A DNA stretch of 64,000 nt from Nemorincola caseinilytica (GCF_039540515.1 NZ_BAABFA010000019.1:62001-126000), one strand, 5' to 3'. Shown: positions 6,826 through 15,659, counted from the first letter of the stretch. The notes: generated by a model from the sequence alone, not told the origin. Program-made: numbers and translations.

Positions 6826-8818
6826 AAGCGGGACTGAGTATGACCACCTGTTTCCCAAGGCGAACGTGGACACACATACTGTCATGAAAAATGCAGGCGT
6901 AGGCGATACAGTAGCATTCATACCGAAAGTGGTACACAAGACGCTCCAGCACACAAAAGGCATAGCGGGCGTACTGAAGGGCAAAAATGACTACGAGACC
7001 TGCCGCAATATCTGGCAATTCGTGTACGGGCATATCGCCTACCGCAAAGACAGGGATGGTTATGAGCAGATAAGAAGCCCTGCACGTAGCTGGCACGACC
7101 GGAAAGCGGGTGTGGATTGTGATTGCTACACAACGTTCATCAGCAGCATACTGACTAACCTGAGCATCAGGCACAAGCTGCGCATCACGAAGTATCACAG
7201 GGATTATTTCCAGCACATCTACCCGATAGCGGAACTGCCCGGAAGACAGGTAGCCATTGACTGCGTGACAGACAAGTTCGACTACGAAGTACCATACAGC
7301 GAAAAAAAGGATTACAAAATGGATCTACAGTATTTAAACGGTTTAGACGGATATAGCGATGGCTATATGGAAGGTACCGGGGGCATGGACGAACTCGGCA
7401 AGCTCTTCAAAAAGAAAGCGAAAGGCGGCGGCTCATCCGGTGGCGGCAAAAAGAAAGGCGGCCTGTTCAAAAAGATAGGGCAAGGCATCAAGAAAGCCGG
7501 ACAAGGGGTAAAGAAAGCGGTCAAAAAGGTAAACCTGAAAAAGGTGCTGAACGTGGTCAATAAGTTCAACCCTGCTACGGTAGCCCTGCGCAACGGTGTT
7601 CTGGCCTCCATGAAACTGAATATCGGGAATGTAGGCAAACGCTTACGCTGGAGCTATATCACGCCGGAACAGGCGAAAGCCAAGAAGATGGACATGGGCA
7701 AATGGAATAAGCTGGTAGAGACCCGTAAAAAGCTGGAGAAAATATTTTACGGTGCTGGCGGCAAACCGGAGAACCTGAAAAAAGCCATCCTGAACGGCAA
7801 GGGCAATAAGAACCATGAAGTGCATGGGCTGGATGGTTTCGGGGCATTGTACAACCACAGGACGGGCAGATTTCACCGACCAATGGCGATGAACAACCGG
7901 ATGAGACATTTAAGCCCGATGCACCCGCACCACCCTGTAAACAGGCTGCACAGGAATATGCCTGTAAGGAATGTTATCGGCAATGAGATGTTCGAATCGG
8001 AAAACCCTGTCGGTGAACTCGGAGAATTGGGCGAACCGATCACGGCGGCAACGATAGCAGCAGCATCCGGTGTTATCGCTGCCATAGCATCCACGCTTAA
8101 AAAGATCGGTGACATCTTCGGCGGCAAGGGTAAAGGCTCGGAGGACTTTGACGAGGAAGCCAACAAAGAAGCGGAGAAGGAAATACCGGAAGGTAAGAAT
8201 GGCGAAGATGCCAAAGCCGCAGAAAGCCTTACAGATGGCGGTTCATCGTCTGATGAAAGCTCCGGTAGTGGTGGTTCATCCAAAAGCGGGTCTTCTTCAG
8301 GAGGTAGTGGTAGTTCAGGAGGCAGTTCTGGCGGCGGCAGCAGTTCCGGTGGAGGTGGTGGCGGAGAAGCTGAAAGCCCGTCCAGTCTTCCAAGCGCAGG
8401 CGGCGGCGGTGGTGGTGGCGGCAGCACAGCAGTAGCACCTTCCGGTGGAGGTGATGAAGAAAGCGGTGTAGCAGAAGCCCCAACAAAAGCAGCAGCGAAG
8501 AAAAGCGCGGATGATAGTGGCGGCGGCGATGAACCTAAAGAGGGCTTCTTTGAAAAGAACAAGAAGTGGATCATGCCCGTAGGCATAGGCGTAGGTGTCC
8601 TCACAGTGGGCGCACTCATAGCCAAGTCCATGTCGGCAGCCGCAGCAGCTCCCGCTCCATCACGCTCCCCTTCCAGGGCTATGCATGGCGTTCCTCACCA
8701 CAGGAAGAAGAAAAACCACAAACGAAGCAAACCAGCGGCAAAGAAGAAAACCGTGCATCACAAGAAAGGCGGTAAGACGGTAAGCCGGGGCAAGCTGAAA
8801 GCGGTGATGTTTCATTGA
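6797..8818 (+). CDS. Transglutaminase-like protein with Gly/Ser-rich, membrane and basic segments
   Basis: A 673-residue mosaic protein. Residues 65-160 look like a papain-like transglutaminase core, with candidate Cys108 or Cys110 (GVDCDC), His140 (FQHIYP) and Asp155 (AIDCV). Two copies of the module's shared motif follow (LNGLDGYSDG at 180-189, HGLDGFGA at 343-350), separated by a Lys/Gly-rich stretch. Residues 415-435 are hydrophobic. Residues 480-570 are almost pure Gly/Ser. Residues 590-613 form a membrane helix and the last 45 residues are strongly basic. In phages such domains can cross-link or cleave peptidoglycan peptides. It may span a membrane and touch nucleic acid or lipopolysaccharide with its tail; that is inference. 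Confidence 0.75.
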   Translation: MEARKARTIKSGTEYDHLFPKANVDTHTVMKNAGVGDTVAFIPKVVHKTLQHTKGIAGVLKGKNDYETCRNIWQFVYGHIAYRKDRDGYEQIRSPARSWHDRKAGVDCDCYTTFISSILTNLSIRHKLRITKYHRDYFQHIYPIAELPGRQVAIDCVTDKFDYEVPYSEKKDYKMDLQYLNGLDGYSDGYMEGTGGMDELGKLFKKKAKGGGSSGGGKKKGGLFKKIGQGIKKAGQGVKKAVKKVNLKKVLNVVNKFNPATVALRNGVLASMKLNIGNVGKRLRWSYITPEQAKAKKMDMGKWNKLVETRKKLEKIFYGAGGKPENLKKAILNGKGNKNHEVHGLDGFGALYNHRTGRFHRPMAMNNRMRHLSPMHPHHPVNRLHRNMPVRNVIGNEMFESENPVGELGELGEPITAATIAAASGVIAAIASTLKKIGDIFGGKGKGSEDFDEEANKEAEKEIPEGKNGEDAKAAESLTDGGSSSDESSGSGGSSKSGSSSGGSGSSGGSSGGGSSSGGGGGGEAESPSSLPSAGGGGGGGGSTAVAPSGGGDEESGVAEAPTKAAAKKSADDSGGGDEPKEGFFEKNKKWIMPVGIGVGVLTVGALIAKSMSAAAAAPAPSRSPSRAMHGVPHHRKKKNHKRSKPAAKKKTVHHKKGGKTVSRGKLKAVMFH

Positions 8819-8841
8819 TCAGTAAAAACCAAATAACAGAT

Positions 8842-9546
8842 ATGGCAAAAGGAAAACACAAAAGTGCCAAGGGGAAAACGAAGGGCAACCGCTACTCGAA
8901 AAAAGCGCACAACGCCAGCTTCCTGCATAGTGTCGCCACCCGCACAGAGACCAAGGGCGACCCGAAGAACACAGCGATTGAAACCGTAAAGGACGTGGCG
9001 ATAGGCGTTGTAGGCGGTGGTCTTGCAGGGGCAGCTATCGGTAAACCATCCTTCCTTGTCGGGCTGGGCGTAACGGGAATCGGTCACTACATGGGCAACC
9101 ACCTTGCCACATTGTTCGGTGTCGGGCTAATGGCGGCTAATGGCTTCCAGAACAAATCGGTATCAGGCGTGGACGGGTTGAGTATTGATGCGGTCAAAGA
9201 GCGTGTAAGCGCCTATGGTAATACGCTGAAAGAAAAGCTTTACCTCGACAAAGTACCGTTTCTCAACAAGAACAAGGAAGAAAGCGCAAACGGCATCGGC
9301 GCACTGCAATTCTTCCAGCACCCCAACGATGCCCGTGCATACAATGAGCTGAACAACGAACTCGCAGCCCTTGACCAGATAGAACGCCAGATAGAAATGA
9401 GCGGCCTTGAACACATGGAAATGACAGGCATCGGCATGGGCGATATGGAAGGCTACGATGAGGTTGGCGAGATCGGGGAAGCAAACGAGTTCGGGGAACT
9501 CGGCGAAATGGGCGACCTCTCGGACATAGGAGACCGCAACCTCTAA
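8842..9546 (+). CDS. Basic/membrane/acidic-tail protein of the viral-like module
   Basis: A 234-residue protein in three parts. The N-terminus is very basic (MAKGKHKSAKGKTKGNRYSK). A Gly-rich hydrophobic stretch of two putative helices follows (about residues 50-110). The C-terminal half contains the shared motif (VSGVDGLSID) and an acidic tail of GE/GD repeats (EIGEANEFGELGEMGDLSD). No family was recognised. An upstream in-frame TTG at 8815 exists, but the ATG at 8842 starts the basic segment and is preferred. The mixture suggests a structural or scaffold protein. Confidence 0.7.
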   Translation: MAKGKHKSAKGKTKGNRYSKKAHNASFLHSVATRTETKGDPKNTAIETVKDVAIGVVGGGLAGAAIGKPSFLVGLGVTGIGHYMGNHLATLFGVGLMAANGFQNKSVSGVDGLSIDAVKERVSAYGNTLKEKLYLDKVPFLNKNKEESANGIGALQFFQHPNDARAYNELNNELAALDQIERQIEMSGLEHMEMTGIGMGDMEGYDEVGEIGEANEFGELGEMGDLSDIGDRNL

Positions 9547-9602
9547 GGAAAGCAAAAGAATAGAAAACGTAACCATCAATTTAAAAACCAAAAACAACAA
9601 TT

Positions 9603-10319
9603 ATGTACGGATTTGAAGGAGTAGAAGAGTACAACAACACAGGCGCATTGCTCGGTATTGACGGTCTGGACGGCGATGAGCTGCTGGGCGCACTGCGCAG
9701 GATGAATCCTATCGCAAGGGCAAAGACCATCAACAAGCTCGCCAATCCCGGCGCATCAAGCAGGGGATCAAGGGCGGAAATGGAGAAGCACTTCGGGGAA
9801 CTGCCACCGAATATCAAGGAAGCACTTGTAAAAGGTGAGCTTCGCCTTGCGGACAACGTGATCTACTCGATCAAGCAGGTGAGCAGCAAAACCGTGAAGA
9901 TGTTCGAAACACAGGACAGCAAATCGGTAGGTATCTGCAATGTGTCGAATGCAAAGCTGCCTAAAAATCAGGCGTTCCTCGTAAGCGGTATTACGCTGCT
10001 GGCTGGCGTTTCGGCTGACCTGACCAAGGACAAGATCATGGCAACCAACTTCCAGGGCATTGAAGGGTTCCCTGCACTGGCAACGGGTGAGATCAACCTC
10101 AAAGCCAACAAGAAGCAGATATTGCCGGAAACAAGTTGCAGCATCTTTAAGACCGCCAACTACCACCTGAAACCGCTGGGCTACTACAAGCTCGCTAACC
10201 CACGCCTCATCCTTGATGACGTGCTGATAGAGCTGACAGTGGAGTTGGGCACTACGGACGGCCTGCAAGCGAATACACACATATTCGCAGCTATGCACGG
10301 TACGATCACTACTCCATAA
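9603..10319 (+). CDS. Candidate major particle protein, beta-rich
   Basis: A 238-residue protein. Its first 35 residues hold the shared motif twice (LLGIDGLDGDELLG). Residues 70-238 alternate short strands and turns with few helices, ending in DDVLIELTVELG and HIFAAMHGTIT strands. That would suit a single jelly-roll capsid protein, but no homolog was recognised and no fold could be computed. The 56-base A-rich leader and the central place of the gene suggest high expression. It could equally be a minor spike or fibre. Confidence 0.55.
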   Translation: MYGFEGVEEYNNTGALLGIDGLDGDELLGALRRMNPIARAKTINKLANPGASSRGSRAEMEKHFGELPPNIKEALVKGELRLADNVIYSIKQVSSKTVKMFETQDSKSVGICNVSNAKLPKNQAFLVSGITLLAGVSADLTKDKIMATNFQGIEGFPALATGEINLKANKKQILPETSCSIFKTANYHLKPLGYYKLANPRLILDDVLIELTVELGTTDGLQANTHIFAAMHGTITTP

Positions 10320-10373
10320 TAGTAACAAACGGTTTGCAGCCGGACTGGCTGCAAATCTTTAAAACGCAGCAAT

Positions 10374-10925
10374 ATGGGCGACCTGTTCAAAGAAAACTGG
10401 AAGTACATACTTGCCGCACTCGCAGCACCCGCTCTGCTTATGGCGATCAGCACCAAGCTCAGAGCGCAGGCAGCACCTAAAAATACTGCCTCTGTCAATC
10501 TGCGGGCATTCCTGACGATGATACAATATGCCGAAGGCACTTACGGGGCAAACGCTTACCGCACCCTCTATGGAGGACAGCTTTTCAACAGCTATGCACA
10601 GCACCCGAACATTGCCATCAACAAGGGCGGCATTACCAGTACAGCGGCAGGAGCCTACCAGATACTCTTCAGGACGTGGCAGAGCGTGAAGCAGGCATTA
10701 GGCTTGCAGGATTTCAGCCCTGCCAGCCAGGACAGGGCGGCGGTAGAACTGATCAGGCGGCGGGGAGCATTGGAGGACGTTATCGCAGGACGTTTCGGCG
10801 AAGCCATCTACAAGTGCCGTAAAGAATGGGCATCCCTGCCGGGGGCAGGCTACGGGCAACACGAGCGCAGCTTCGCCTCACTTGCGCAGGTTTACCAGTA
10901 CGCAGGCGGCCAGTTGGCAGCATAA
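10374..10925 (+). CDS. Membrane-anchored lambda R-type endolysin (lytic transglycosylase)
   Basis: A 183-residue cell-wall hydrolase. Residues 45-175 follow phage lambda endolysin R closely. They include the FLTMIQYAEGT segment with catalytic Glu54, GGQLFNSYAQHPN, TAAGAYQILFRTWQ, LGLQDFSPASQDRAAVELI and WASLPGAGYGQHE. Lambda R (family GH104) cleaves peptidoglycan to 1,6-anhydromuramic products without hydrolysis. Unlike lambda R, this protein has an N-terminal hydrophobic helix (residues 10-27) that should anchor it in a membrane or act as a signal-arrest segment. It therefore need not depend on a holin, or it may be a virion-bound lysin. Confidence 0.88.
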   Translation: MGDLFKENWKYILAALAAPALLMAISTKLRAQAAPKNTASVNLRAFLTMIQYAEGTYGANAYRTLYGGQLFNSYAQHPNIAINKGGITSTAAGAYQILFRTWQSVKQALGLQDFSPASQDRAAVELIRRRGALEDVIAGRFGEAIYKCRKEWASLPGAGYGQHERSFASLAQVYQYAGGQLAA

Positions 10926-10937
10926 AAAGCAAAACAA

Positions 10938-11351
10938 ATGGAAAACACCAATCAGAAAGGAACACCGATAACGGGTCTCATCTTCAAATGGTTCGACATC
11001 AATGTGACGGAAGCGGACAAGACCTATTCCGTGTCCTATGAGCTGGACAAGACCATCGGTTATATCACGGGTATTGACTTCACTACCAACCGGGATAAGC
11101 TGATGTACCAGCGGGGGACGCACAAACTGGAGGTCAACCGATTTGAGGTGTTCCCGGAGGGCTTCCCTACCAAAAAAGTGTATCACCTGCCGGATGTGGA
11201 AGCCCATAAGCGGTTCTACAGGCGTGGTGACCGGATACCGGTTGGTAACGGTATCGTGAAAGTGGAATACAAGGACACCAGTGATGCAACAGCTCCATTC
11301 GAGCCTTACAGCATACGGGTCGTTCTTGATTGTGAACTCAAAGATAACTAA
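10938..11351 (+). CDS. Unknown beta-rich protein
   Basis: A 137-residue soluble protein with a strand-turn pattern throughout (for example TYSVSYELDKTIGYITGIDF and GNGIVKVEYKDTSD) and no signal peptide or membrane helix. No family was recognised. It is the first of three small beta-rich genes in a row, and with the 9603-10319 product forms the likely structural core of the module. Confidence 0.65.
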   Translation: MENTNQKGTPITGLIFKWFDINVTEADKTYSVSYELDKTIGYITGIDFTTNRDKLMYQRGTHKLEVNRFEVFPEGFPTKKVYHLPDVEAHKRFYRRGDRIPVGNGIVKVEYKDTSDATAPFEPYSIRVVLDCELKDN

Positions 11352-11353
11352 CG

Positions 11354-11806
11354 ATGCAAGGCAATATCATAGCTGTCAACATACCCATAAGCAGGAAGGG
11401 CGAGCTGAACTTTTTCCAGGTGAATCTGCCCGATGACGTAAAAGGCATCACGGGCATAGTTGCGGAACTCAGGGGCTTCAATGCCACTCCCGACCTGTCC
11501 ACCCGTACCCTTGCAGGCACATTAAAGCTGCAAGCGGAACAGAACGCAGGCATCTGTTACAGTTGCCAGTTGTACACTGGAAGGAACGCCATAGAAGATG
11601 TCATATCAGGCTTCACCTATGCGGGAGGCAATATTACCGACCTCTATCCTTCAGTGTATTCAGGCAGCACCTTCCGGGGCATACAGCCCGTGAAGATACC
11701 TAACAGCTATGTGGTTTTCGGGTGCTTTGAGGATAACATAGGCAGGCAGATGAATCAGGACGTAGCCTACAACGTAGGACTACACCTCTATACGGTTTGG
11801 AATTAA
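11354..11806 (+). CDS. Unknown beta-rich protein
   Basis: A 150-residue soluble protein, beta-rich, starting 2 bases after the previous gene. Segments such as GELNFFQVNLPDDVKGITG and NSYVVFGCFEDNIG alternate with Gly/Asn turns, which would be compatible with a jelly roll. No homolog was recognised. It is probably a particle protein, judged only from size, composition and neighbours. Confidence 0.65.
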   Translation: MQGNIIAVNIPISRKGELNFFQVNLPDDVKGITGIVAELRGFNATPDLSTRTLAGTLKLQAEQNAGICYSCQLYTGRNAIEDVISGFTYAGGNITDLYPSVYSGSTFRGIQPVKIPNSYVVFGCFEDNIGRQMNQDVAYNVGLHLYTVWN

Positions 11807-11816
11807 AAACAACGCA

Positions 11817-12131
11817 ATGACAGCAGACTTAGCGCACGACTATATCAGGCGAAGAATGGAAGAATTGGGTCATAGCAAGTACCATATCCGTTTCCGTCAC
11901 TTCTTCCTCCGTCCCAAAGAATTGCGGAGCATATCGGGGAACAGGCAGCTATTCATCCTCACAGAACCCAATAGCAATATCAGGGTGAAAAGCGAGATAG
12001 GCGTGTTTGACCTGACCGAAACGACAGCCAATGAATTGCAGTATGAGCATCAGGGAACAATTGAGCTGACCAATTACAGTGTCCTGCCACAGCAGGTAAA
12101 AATGATACAGGTAATATTCAAAAACAAATAG
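11817..12131 (+). CDS. Unknown small beta-rich protein
   Basis: A 104-residue protein: an N-terminal basic helix (about residues 5-20) followed by beta strands (NRQLFILTEPN, SEIGVFDL, QHEGTIEL-like, VKMIQVIFKN). No family was recognised. It lies in tight order with its neighbours (10 and 4 bases), consistent with one transcript. Confidence 0.62.
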   Translation: MTADLAHDYIRRRMEELGHSKYHIRFRHFFLRPKELRSISGNRQLFILTEPNSNIRVKSEIGVFDLTETTANELQYEHQGTIELTNYSVLPQQVKMIQVIFKNK

Positions 12132-12135
12132 ACAA

Positions 12136-12990
12136 ATGCCAGTAATAGAAGAAAGGTACGACCAGAACAAAATAGACAGCCTTAAACGCTATTTGAAGCG
12201 GGAAGCGGAAAAAGGCAGGACAAGGGACTACGAGATCATCGTTGACGGCTTCAAGGTAGTTTCCCGCACCAATGACGTAGAAGAGTTTGACGACTATGAG
12301 GACGAGATACAGGACAACACCCGCAATATCGCCATTCTCATCTATGACGGTGCAGGCACGAACAGGAACACACGCTATTCGTTCTCCCTCAATCAGGACA
12401 ATGCCAGCCCGATACCCGCTAAACCCATCAACGGTATCGGAGGCCTTGGTGAGATAGACGAGATCATTCAGCAGAAGCTGGAGGAGAAAGACAGGGACTA
12501 CAAGATCACCGCACTGGAAAAGGAGCTGGAAGAAACGCAGCAGCAGCTAACAGAAGCAGAAGACTACCACAGGCAGCTACAGGAAAGGATAAAGGAGCTG
12601 GAAACAGAGGTAGCGGCAAAGCCAAAGCCGAATGCGATCAACCTGCAACTCGGCGAGATAGGCGCGGCACTTGTCGGCAACCTTGTGAAAAAGAACATGC
12701 CGCAGATCTCCGGGTTGCTTAACGGCCTGATGGGAACACCGGAAGCACCACCGGCGCAAACACTGACAGAACCGGAAATGGAGGCGACATTCCAAAAACA
12801 GGATGCACAAGCCACATCTCAGTTCACGGAACAGCAGCTTCGCCACCTCAAGAACATTGAGATGATGGAAGCGGCGTTCACGACAGACCAGTTGCAGATC
12901 GTCATTGCCATTATTCAAAAGCTGATGGGCAGCCCTGAACAGGTGATCCCTGTAGCGCAATTCTTAAATCTTGACAAGGAACATGAATAA
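12136..12990 (+). CDS. Coiled-coil protein with shared Gly motif
   Basis: A 284-residue protein. Residues 1-90 are mixed alpha/beta and acidic. Residues 95-110 carry a variant of the shared motif (INGIGGLGEIDEI). Residues 112-160 form a strong coiled coil rich in Glu, Gln and Lys. The rest is helical, with a short hydrophobic segment (about 168-195). No family was recognised. It may be a scaffold or a connector; this is inference. Its stop overlaps the next start by 8 bases. Confidence 0.62.
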   Translation: MPVIEERYDQNKIDSLKRYLKREAEKGRTRDYEIIVDGFKVVSRTNDVEEFDDYEDEIQDNTRNIAILIYDGAGTNRNTRYSFSLNQDNASPIPAKPINGIGGLGEIDEIIQQKLEEKDRDYKITALEKELEETQQQLTEAEDYHRQLQERIKELETEVAAKPKPNAINLQLGEIGAALVGNLVKKNMPQISGLLNGLMGTPEAPPAQTLTEPEMEATFQKQDAQATSQFTEQQLRHLKNIEMMEAAFTTDQLQIVIAIIQKLMGSPEQVIPVAQFLNLDKEHE

Positions 12991-13165
12991 GCATAACTAT
13001 TCGATAAGCATACCCGCAAAAACAGAAGCGGAAGCAGCGGACAAGATCAAAGCCCTTTCGGTACTGGCGACCAAGCTGACGGCGAAAGAGTTGACGAAGC
13101 TGGCGCATACGGTACAGCACGACCCCGTCAAAACAGCTATGGCAAAAGCATACCTGGGCGTATAA
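12983..13165 (+). CDS. Small helical protein
   Basis: A 60-residue protein, helical, with a KTEAEAADKIKALSVLATKL segment; its layout resembles a short DNA-binding or adaptor protein but no family was recognised. The start ATG lies inside the end of the previous gene. A TTG four codons upstream is the alternative start. Confidence 0.6.
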   Translation: MNKHNYSISIPAKTEAEAADKIKALSVLATKLTAKELTKLAHTVQHDPVKTAMAKAYLGV

Positions 13166-13197
13166 CCAATTTTCAGGCACGATAAAATACAGCAACA

Positions 13198-13908
13198 GTG
13201 GATTACGCAATCAGCAATGGCGCAGAAATGTATGCGGAACACCCGCAAGAGCTTACCCTGAAGGATAAGCTGCAGTTCTCGCTGCTTGGTATCATCGTGG
13301 TGGGCGGCGCTGTTATTATCGGCAGGAACTGGGTCAGGAACGCAAGGGCAAACAGCGAAGAACGCAAAACGCTGGAAGAAGGCAGCGCACCGACCATTGC
13401 CAAACAGATCAAAATGGCTTTTGAGAATGACGGATGGTTCGGTACAGACAAAGATGCGCTAAGGCTGGCGATCAGGGATATACCTAGCAAGAGCGACTTC
13501 AGGAAGGTGATGGTGTCCTACCAGCGGTTATATAACAGCAGCTTGTTAGGCGATATGCAGAAGGAGTTGAAAAGCTCGGAGTATAATGAAATGCTGTACA
13601 TCATTTCGGCAAAGCCGGAGACCTATAGTGCGGATAATGCCGGACAGGTCAATGCGGCGCAACTGGAAGCATGGGCAAAACGCCTCAATACAGCCTTCAA
13701 CATTTCCTACGGGCCGTTCCCCGGAACAGATGAACCCGCCATTAAAGCCGTGTTCATAGAGATACCCACACAGGAGGCGTTCAGCCGGGTAGCGACAGTT
13801 TACCGTTCCCTGTTCGGCAGCGACCTGACAGAAGACCTGAAAAGCGAGCTGGAACTATGGGAATATGACCCGATGATGCAGATTATTTACAGCAAGCCAA
13901 AAAACTAA
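13198..13908 (+). CDS. Membrane-anchored protein with two annexin-like repeats
   Basis: A 236-residue protein. A membrane helix spans residues 27-43. Two repeats of about 70 residues follow (66-138 and 158-233), each with the annexin order: a helix, then GTD[K/E] (82-85 and 176-179), AIxxxxxxIPxxxxF, and a Y-x2-L-[YF]-x2-[SD]-L-x3-[ML] segment ending in LKSEL (214-218) or a variant. Annexins bind calcium and acidic phospholipids, and bacterial members are known but rare. Whether the calcium loop is intact here is uncertain. The start is GTG; an ATG at 13228 is possible but would shorten the region before the helix. Confidence 0.72.
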   Translation: MDYAISNGAEMYAEHPQELTLKDKLQFSLLGIIVVGGAVIIGRNWVRNARANSEERKTLEEGSAPTIAKQIKMAFENDGWFGTDKDALRLAIRDIPSKSDFRKVMVSYQRLYNSSLLGDMQKELKSSEYNEMLYIISAKPETYSADNAGQVNAAQLEAWAKRLNTAFNISYGPFPGTDEPAIKAVFIEIPTQEAFSRVATVYRSLFGSDLTEDLKSELELWEYDPMMQIIYSKPKN

Positions 13909-13911
13909 ACG

Positions 13912-15018
13912 ATGGAAGCTAAGAAAAGGAAAAAAACAACAAAGCCGAAGGGCAAGGTTAAAACCAAGGGGAAAAGAAAGGGCAAGGGGTTGGGGAAGGT
14001 GCCAGCGGTCAGGAGCAAGGCACCCGCACGGAAACCTGCCACAGGCAGGAAGCCCGCAGGGCAATGGTTCACGCCAGCATCCGCACCACAGGGAAGCAGC
14101 GCATCCAAGATCGTGCTGACCACGCTGACCATAGGAGCGGCTGGAGTTGTGGGTTATCTGGGTTTACAGCTCTGGAAGAAGCATAAAGCGGCAAAAGCGG
14201 GCAACCTCGACAACGAGCTGGATAAGATACAGCCGACACCCGTTAAGGAAACAAAGCTGCCGCCAATTCAGCCTGTTAACCCTAAACCTTACACACCGCC
14301 TACCGATACTACGCATACGGGAAGCGGTGGCGGCGGCAGCAGCCGCAATGACGATTTCCCGCTGAAAAAAGGCAGTAAGGGAGAGATGGTAAGACAGATG
14401 CAGCAGGCACTCATTGAGAAGTATGGTTCATCCATTTTACCTAAGTATGGTGCGGATGGCGACTTTGGCAGCGAGACAGTTGCGGCACTGAAGAAGAAAG
14501 GCTTACCGACTATTGTTACCGAGAGTGCGTTCAATGTCATCACACAGGGCAGCGATGGCGGTTCCGGCAATTACCCCCTTGCGGAGCAACTGCACAAGGC
14601 AGCGGAAAATAAGAGCTTCAGCTCGGTCATCAGCCTGCTCAAAAAGATAGGCAACAAAGACCAGTATCAGCAGGTGAGCAACAGCTTTATGCAGATGCGC
14701 CTGAACGGCGTCCGTCAAACACTGGTGAACGGTATGCTCAGCAGCTTTCACGATGAAGGCCAGAAACAGCAGATACGGATGGAGTTCATCCGCATGGGTT
14801 TGCAATACCGCAACAACAAGTTCAGCCTTTCCGGCTTTGACGGTAAGCCATTGGTGACGAAGAATGCAGCGACAGTATGGGTGTCACCAACGGAAAGTGT
14901 ACAGGTGCCAGCCCAGACGGTTATCGGCAATGAAGTGACGACCAAACTGGACTACACCCTGTTTGAGAACAACGGTAAGTATTATTTAATCAAAACGGAG
15001 GCAGTAAAGTATCTGTAG
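13912..15018 (+). CDS. Peptidoglycan-binding membrane protein with basic N-terminus
   Basis: A 368-residue protein. Residues 1-50 are Lys/Arg-rich. Residues 66-87 are a membrane helix. Residues 105-145 form a Pro/Gly linker. Residues 148-205 are a PF01471-like peptidoglycan-binding domain (LKKGSKGEMVRQMQQAL, YGADGDFGSETVAAL). Residues 221-300 are a helical block that loosely repeats the annexin-like pattern. A C-terminal beta part opens with the shared motif (SLSGFDGKPLV). It starts 4 bases after the annexin-like gene. It could tether a particle to the wall during entry or release. Confidence 0.75.
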   Translation: MEAKKRKKTTKPKGKVKTKGKRKGKGLGKVPAVRSKAPARKPATGRKPAGQWFTPASAPQGSSASKIVLTTLTIGAAGVVGYLGLQLWKKHKAAKAGNLDNELDKIQPTPVKETKLPPIQPVNPKPYTPPTDTTHTGSGGGGSSRNDDFPLKKGSKGEMVRQMQQALIEKYGSSILPKYGADGDFGSETVAALKKKGLPTIVTESAFNVITQGSDGGSGNYPLAEQLHKAAENKSFSSVISLLKKIGNKDQYQQVSNSFMQMRLNGVRQTLVNGMLSSFHDEGQKQQIRMEFIRMGLQYRNNKFSLSGFDGKPLVTKNAATVWVSPTESVQVPAQTVIGNEVTTKLDYTLFENNGKYYLIKTEAVKYL

Positions 15019-15041
15019 CCTCCGCAATCAAAAACAAAAGC

Positions 15042-15632
15042 ATGAAAGAAAAGCTAATAGCTGCCCTCATGGGGCATGGCTACAGGGTATTTACACGCCC
15101 GTTCGAACTGAATATCATCGGTATCAGGAGCAAGAGCGCAGTACCGAACCTTTTCAACGACCAGCTTAATATCCTGTACAAAGACGATACAGGGGCGTGG
15201 CAACTGCACAGCTTTGCTGCCACCACCGATCCCGGCACTTTCTGGCTGAAAAACCCGCTCAATCCGCAGGGTACGGCCATCCTGAAAGAAGGGCAATACC
15301 TGAACACTTATAGTGTCGGCCTGCACCGCAGCAAGTACCTCGCACTGGTGCAAAGGGCACCCGTTACGGTCATCAGGGACATAACGAGGGATGGCTCCCT
15401 TGATTTCAGCGGCAAGGAGGATACGGGCATGTTCGGCATCAATATCCACCGGGCATTGCAGCAGGGAACGACAAGGTTCATTGACAAGTTCTCGGCGGGC
15501 TGCCAGGTGATCGCTAATGCGGACGACTTTAAAAAGTTCATGGCATTGTGCGACAAACATCAGGCATTGTACGGAAATACCTTTTCCTACACCCTGCTGC
15601 ACGAAACGCCAACACTGAGCCTTGCAGCCTGA
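15042..15632 (+). CDS. Phage-type cell-wall protein with HxxR/SxGC motif
   Basis: A 196-residue soluble protein. The C-terminal half has GINIHR (His136) and, 15 residues on, KFSAGCQVI (Ser151, Cys154), followed by a DFKKFMAL helix. This His and SxGC arrangement resembles the catalytic core of L,D-transpeptidase (YkuD) domains and related phage hydrolases, which act on peptidoglycan peptides. The rest of the sequence is not a standard YkuD protein, so the exact family is uncertain. It sits after the peptidoglycan-binding gene and before a holin-like gene, a lysis-type context. Confidence 0.6.
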   Translation: MKEKLIAALMGHGYRVFTRPFELNIIGIRSKSAVPNLFNDQLNILYKDDTGAWQLHSFAATTDPGTFWLKNPLNPQGTAILKEGQYLNTYSVGLHRSKYLALVQRAPVTVIRDITRDGSLDFSGKEDTGMFGINIHRALQQGTTRFIDKFSAGCQVIANADDFKKFMALCDKHQALYGNTFSYTLLHETPTLSLAA

Positions 15633-15659
15633 AAAGAAAGGATATACGCGACAATAGGT

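Noticed and set aside
7873..8631. 252-codon Pro/Ser-rich minus-strand frame
   Set aside because: It is the reverse of the Gly/Ser-rich part of the transglutaminase-like gene and has no independent evidence.
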